Shown here: positions 61,269-64,000 of the stretch, in pieces | Position numbering within the stretch: position 1 is the stretch's first letter | Layout of the letters: the number at the start of each line of letters is the position of its first letter | DNA from: Crateriforma spongiae | GTDB lineage: Bacteria; Planctomycetota; Planctomycetia; Pirellulales; Pirellulaceae | DNA length: 64,000 bases | Assembly: GCF_012290005.1 (NCBI RefSeq) | Contig: NZ_JAAXMS010000003.1 | Location: forward strand, 372,001-436,000 | Direction: 5' to 3' | Notes under the pieces: generated by a model | What the model was told of the DNA's origin: nothing | What the model saw: only the letters and a program-made list of their open reading frames with translations | Databases searched by the model: none | Translations under genes and position numbers: made by a program

Positions 61269-62231
61269 TCACCGTGCCGGCCGAAGGATCCGACGCCGCG
61301 GACGGTCGGTCAGGTAACCGTCTAACGACGCTTCGACACGCGCCAGTTCTCGCGATAGATTCTGACGCAGCCCCGCCTGGTCTCGTAGTTCTTGAGGGCC
61401 GACGCCCGAGAGCACACGCCGAGCGTCTTCGACCAATCGGTCCAGCTGGTCATCTGATCGGATGTTGAGCCGTTCGAAGCGGTCAAAGAACTCGCGTAGG
61501 TTGGTTACCGCCGAATCGCGAAAGACTTTGGGGGAACCATCGCCTTGCCCCGAAAGTCGTTCGGCCAGATGACCGACCAGTTGTCCCAATTCCTCGGCGA
61601 AAGCTTGCTCGGTCAAACGGACCGCTTCGTCGAAACGGTCTTTGATCCGATCGCATTCGGCCTGATAGAGCCCCGGGCTGATCTGCAGTAGATAGTCGGG
61701 AGCAGCGGTGGAGGGAAAATCCCAGTCGATGGCGAAGGACTCACGCAAATCGTCCACGTAGTCGGATCGGTCAAAAAGATCGCCAAGCATTTGTCGCGCA
61801 CCTTCGATCAGATCGCTGTAGTGTCGATTCAGCTCGCCCACCGCCGCGGCCAGCTCATCACGATAGGCCGACATGCGGGTGTCGAAGTCGGTCAGGTCAC
61901 GGCGGCGTAGCAGGCGGGTTCCGGGTTCGACGTAGGGCAGCGTCGTGCGTTTCCAATACTCGACGACTTGCGTCCGAATGGCCGTGGTCGCTCGGAACGT
62001 CGGATGCCCCGTGTCGATCAGCTTTTTGGACACACTGACCGAGTCACCTTGGGCGGCGAAGGTGTCGGCCGCACGCTGGCGGTGGTGCCGGCTGAGGGTC
62101 TTGCGGGTTCCCGGCCAGCGGATACGAAGTCGTACCGCGGTGGTCTCCGCCTGCAATCGATCGGCGGGCGTCCGAGTCGATTGCGGGGACTCCGTCGGGG
62201 TGACCGGTGTCAAAGTGGTCGTGGTGGTCAT
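61269..62231 (-). CDS. Hypothetical 320-residue protein
   Basis: From ATG 62231; a 5' extension to 62351 overlaps the lipoprotein gene and is not used. N-terminus Thr-rich. The remainder is helical and charged (QAFAEELGQLVGHLAERLSG). No membrane helix or motif. Probably a structural or regulatory component of the AAA operon. Confidence 0.62.
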   Translation of the reverse strand: MTTTTTLTPVTPTESPQSTRTPADRLQAETTAVRLRIRWPGTRKTLSRHHRQRAADTFAAQGDSVSVSKKLIDTGHPTFRATTAIRTQVVEYWKRTTLPYVEPGTRLLRRRDLTDFDTRMSAYRDELAAAVGELNRHYSDLIEGARQMLGDLFDRSDYVDDLRESFAIDWDFPSTAAPDYLLQISPGLYQAECDRIKDRFDEAVRLTEQAFAEELGQLVGHLAERLSGQGDGSPKVFRDSAVTNLREFFDRFERLNIRSDDQLDRLVEDARRVLSGVGPQELRDQAGLRQNLSRELARVEASLDGYLTDRPRRRILRPAR

Positions 62232-62347
62232 GTTTCGATTTCCAGTGGAAGCATCAAGGCAATAAGAAACGCCCGGCTCGCTTTGGAAAACAAGGCAAAC
62301 CGGGCGTCGCAACAAGGTGGGAGAAAGAACACTCCGCACACGCGGAG

Positions 62348-62785
62348 TCATTCCAGTCGTCGGGTCCGTTTCGGATCGACCAAGAGTTGGGGCGAATCGT
62401 TGGACAGGTCATCAATCAGTGCGTCACAGATCGCACCCTCGGCCGGTTCGCGTGGTTTAGGCCAGAGCAGAACACCGATCAAAATCAGCGGAAGGCAGCA
62501 GGCCAACAACGCGACGGATCCGCCGATCGCCTGAGCGATGATCGGATCGCTGCGTTCGCGTTCATCCCATCGCCGCCGGTCGGCCTCCAGTTCGTCACGC
62601 CGTGCGTTCAGGTCGTCGGTCTGTCGAAGCAGGGTTTGTCGTTCGTCGACCACGGACGCCTGGACGTCCAACACAGAGTCGACTTGGGACTGGGTCAGCC
62701 CAGACGGTTCGTCCAGGCACCCGATTGAACCCATCGCTAACAGACTAAGCGTGAGCAGGATCGTCGCTCGCATCATCGTCCTCAA
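62348..62785 (-). CDS. Lipoprotein with coiled coil and C-terminal membrane helix
   Basis: 145 residues, start 62785 or ATG 62773. Signal peptide with lipobox (LLTLSLLAMGSIGC). A helix rich in Asp/Arg/Glu (VDERQTLLRQTDDLNARRDE) is followed by a hydrophobic segment (IAQAIGGSVALLACCLPLILIG). Its start overlaps the upstream gene. Role unknown. Confidence 0.7.
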   Translation of the reverse strand: MRTMMRATILLTLSLLAMGSIGCLDEPSGLTQSQVDSVLDVQASVVDERQTLLRQTDDLNARRDELEADRRRWDERERSDPIIAQAIGGSVALLACCLPLILIGVLLWPKPREPAEGAICDALIDDLSNDSPQLLVDPKRTRRLE

Positions 62786-62963
62786 CTTGAAAAGGGGGCT
62801 GGGAGTCGGTCGAGATCACACGATGAAGTAGATTCATCAACGTCAATCGTCTCCGACGTTCGGTCATCGCGACCCACAGGGCGACTGCTAACGCGAAGGC
62901 CAGCAGCAGCACCAGGATCAGGGAAAGTTGCAAGGTTTGGACTCCTTCAAAAGGGCTTATCAT
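62745..62963 (-). CDS. Small membrane protein
   Basis: 72 residues with one membrane helix (LQLSLILVLLLAFALAVALW) and an acidic tail. It lies 30 bases after the AAA gene and overlaps the lipoprotein start. Together with the lipoprotein it may anchor the ATPase complex at the membrane. Confidence 0.65.
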   Translation of the reverse strand: MISPFEGVQTLQLSLILVLLLAFALAVALWVAMTERRRRLTLMNLLHRVISTDSQPPFQVEDDDASDDPAHA

Positions 62964-62993
62964 CGAGGTCGAACGGAACCAATCCGCAGACCG

Positions 62994-64000
62994 TTAATTC
63001 AGCGAAGGCTTGGAAGAAACACCCCGACGGCGTTTCGGCTGGGCCGACGCCGGGTGGCGATAGACGCCACCGACATCGGCGGATAAACAACGTCCGCTGG
63101 CCCATTGACGTAGCGACTCGATCGCTTCGCCTGAGGTGGCGGCAATCGGAACGATGTGCCGGGCGGCTTCGACCAACGTCAGTTGCAACAACGCCGCCAA
63201 GCGACAACAAGCCAAGATCTCCGCACCGGTCCAATCCCGGTCTTCGGGACAGGGCTGTGCGTCGTCGATGGCAAATCGCTGTCGATACAGTGTCCAGATG
63301 GCGTCCTTCTGCTCCCGGCCGGGAAGGTCAAGAAAGAACACGCCGTCGAACCGCTCGGCACGGCTGAATTCCGGCGGCAAGCGGCGAACATCGTTGGCCG
63401 TGCACACGACGAATGCATCGGATGTGTGGTCGTTCAGCCAAGTCAGAAAGGTGCCGAACATCCGTGAAGCCACGCCACCATCGTTGACACCGCCTTGGAT
63501 GCCGGCGAAGGCTTTCTCGACCTCATCGATCATCACCACACAAGGTGCCATCGCGTCGATGGTCGCCAGGGCCTGTCGGGTACGTTCTTCGGATTGTCCG
63601 ACAAGGGACCCCAACAGACTGCCGACGTCCAAGATCAACACGGGGCGACCGGTCTCGGCACCCAGTGTTTTACAAAAAGCGGACTTGCCACATCCCGGTG
63701 GCGAAAGCAGCAAGACGCCCTTGGCCGGCACTTGCCTCGGTCCCCCATTGCCGATCGCTCGACGGGTGAACGACTTCAATGCATCCAGGCCACCGAGTTG
63801 GTCGAAGCGTTCTTGTCCACGGTGCAGCGACAGAAGTCCGCCGTCCCGCAGTGTTTGGGTCTTCAGCTCCCACAACGTATCGGGCTGCAGTCGACCGTGA
63901 CGGACCAGCGAGAGTGCGAACGCGTTCTCCGCTTCCAATCGGGTCAATCCGGCGGCTGCATCGATGACGCGTTGCAAGTCATTGCCAGCGGGCATTTCAC
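62994..64000 (-). CDS. Ycf46-like AAA+ ATPase (5' end beyond window)
   Basis: At least 333 residues. Walker A SPPGCGKSAF, Walker B CVVMIDEVEKAF, sensor region VVCTANDVRRLPPEF and an Arg-finger-like AERFDGVFF. The start of the visible part (GLTRLEAENAFALSLVRHGR) corresponds to an internal region of Ycf46-type ATPases, and the frame is still open at the window edge, so the true start is likely further right and the Met at 63995 is internal. First gene of a minus-strand operon with the membrane protein, lipoprotein and three hypotheticals. Confidence 0.78.
   Translation of the reverse strand, partial: EMPAGNDLQRVIDAAAGLTRLEAENAFALSLVRHGRLQPDTLWELKTQTLRDGGLLSLHRGQERFDQLGGLDALKSFTRRAIGNGGPRQVPAKGVLLLSPPGCGKSAFCKTLGAETGRPVLILDVGSLLGSLVGQSEERTRQALATIDAMAPCVVMIDEVEKAFAGIQGGVNDGGVASRMFGTFLTWLNDHTSDAFVVCTANDVRRLPPEFSRAERFDGVFFLDLPGREQKDAIWTLYRQRFAIDDAQPCPEDRDWTGAEILACCRLAALLQLTLVEAARHIVPIAATSGEAIESLRQWASGRCLSADVGGVYRHPASAQPKRRRGVSSKPSLN

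Overview
The window looks like chromosomal DNA from a planctomycete of the Pirellulaceae (Rhodopirellula-like). The evidence is the MoxR-type DUF58/BatA/DUF4175-like gene set, a DUF1580 protein, several small membrane proteins opening with an NPY-like motif, a PEP-CTERM protein and an integron integrase of planctomycete style. This placement is by recognition only; no database search was possible.

Layout. (1) 1-19.3 kb is ordinary core chromosome: a four-gene overlapping operon of DUF58, BatA and VWA proteins on the plus strand, then on the minus strand recG, an EF-hand membrane protein, a stand-alone GyrB-like TOPRIM protein, an adenylate-kinase-like protein and a large MscS/MscK channel. 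(2) At 19.3 kb a tRNA-Pro(CGG) gene is followed by an integrated element: tyrosine integrase, DUF1580 excisionase-like protein, HUH-type replication initiator, an HTH protein, a ParB-like protein and a decayed gene. (3) 27-29.5 kb holds a secreted protein and unassigned DNA. (4) 29.5-59.1 kb is a complete chromosomal integron: a minus-strand intI with a long N-terminal extension, an attI region, and an array of 46 gene cassettes each closed by an attC site. (5) An IS5-family insertion sequence (59.5-60.4 kb) lies just past the array. (6) 60.5-64 kb is a minus-strand operon with a Ycf46-like AAA+ ATPase, a small membrane protein, a lipoprotein and three unrecognised proteins.

The cassette array is the main content. 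Its boundaries are unusually well supported. For every cassette the first bases after the G/TT cut (for example TTATCC, TTCGTC, TTCACG, TTAGGC) are the reverse complement of the R'' box at the start of that cassette's own attC. This holds in all 46 cases with a single one-base mismatch (cassette 14). The attC stems examined carry two unpaired bases (G and A, six apart) on the left arm, as folded attC sites require. Most cassettes encode one small protein: many are membrane or exported proteins, several are zinc ribbons, and several resemble families DUF6210, DUF6959, DUF6714, DUF6883/DUF4926 and YcxB. No antibiotic-resistance gene was recognised. Two cassettes carry their gene in reverse (a lipoprotein, and a phage Mu Mom-like DNA-modification protein with an in-frame amber codon). 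Four cassettes have no convincing gene, and three of these share a repeated non-coding motif. One cassette carries a 23S-rRNA intervening-sequence-type four-helix-bundle gene inside a pair of inverted repeats, and a second cassette has the same repeats without the gene.

Limits: start codons in cassettes are often ambiguous (GTG and TTG are common). Family names for cassette proteins are from memory. Everything called hypothetical really is unknown to me.
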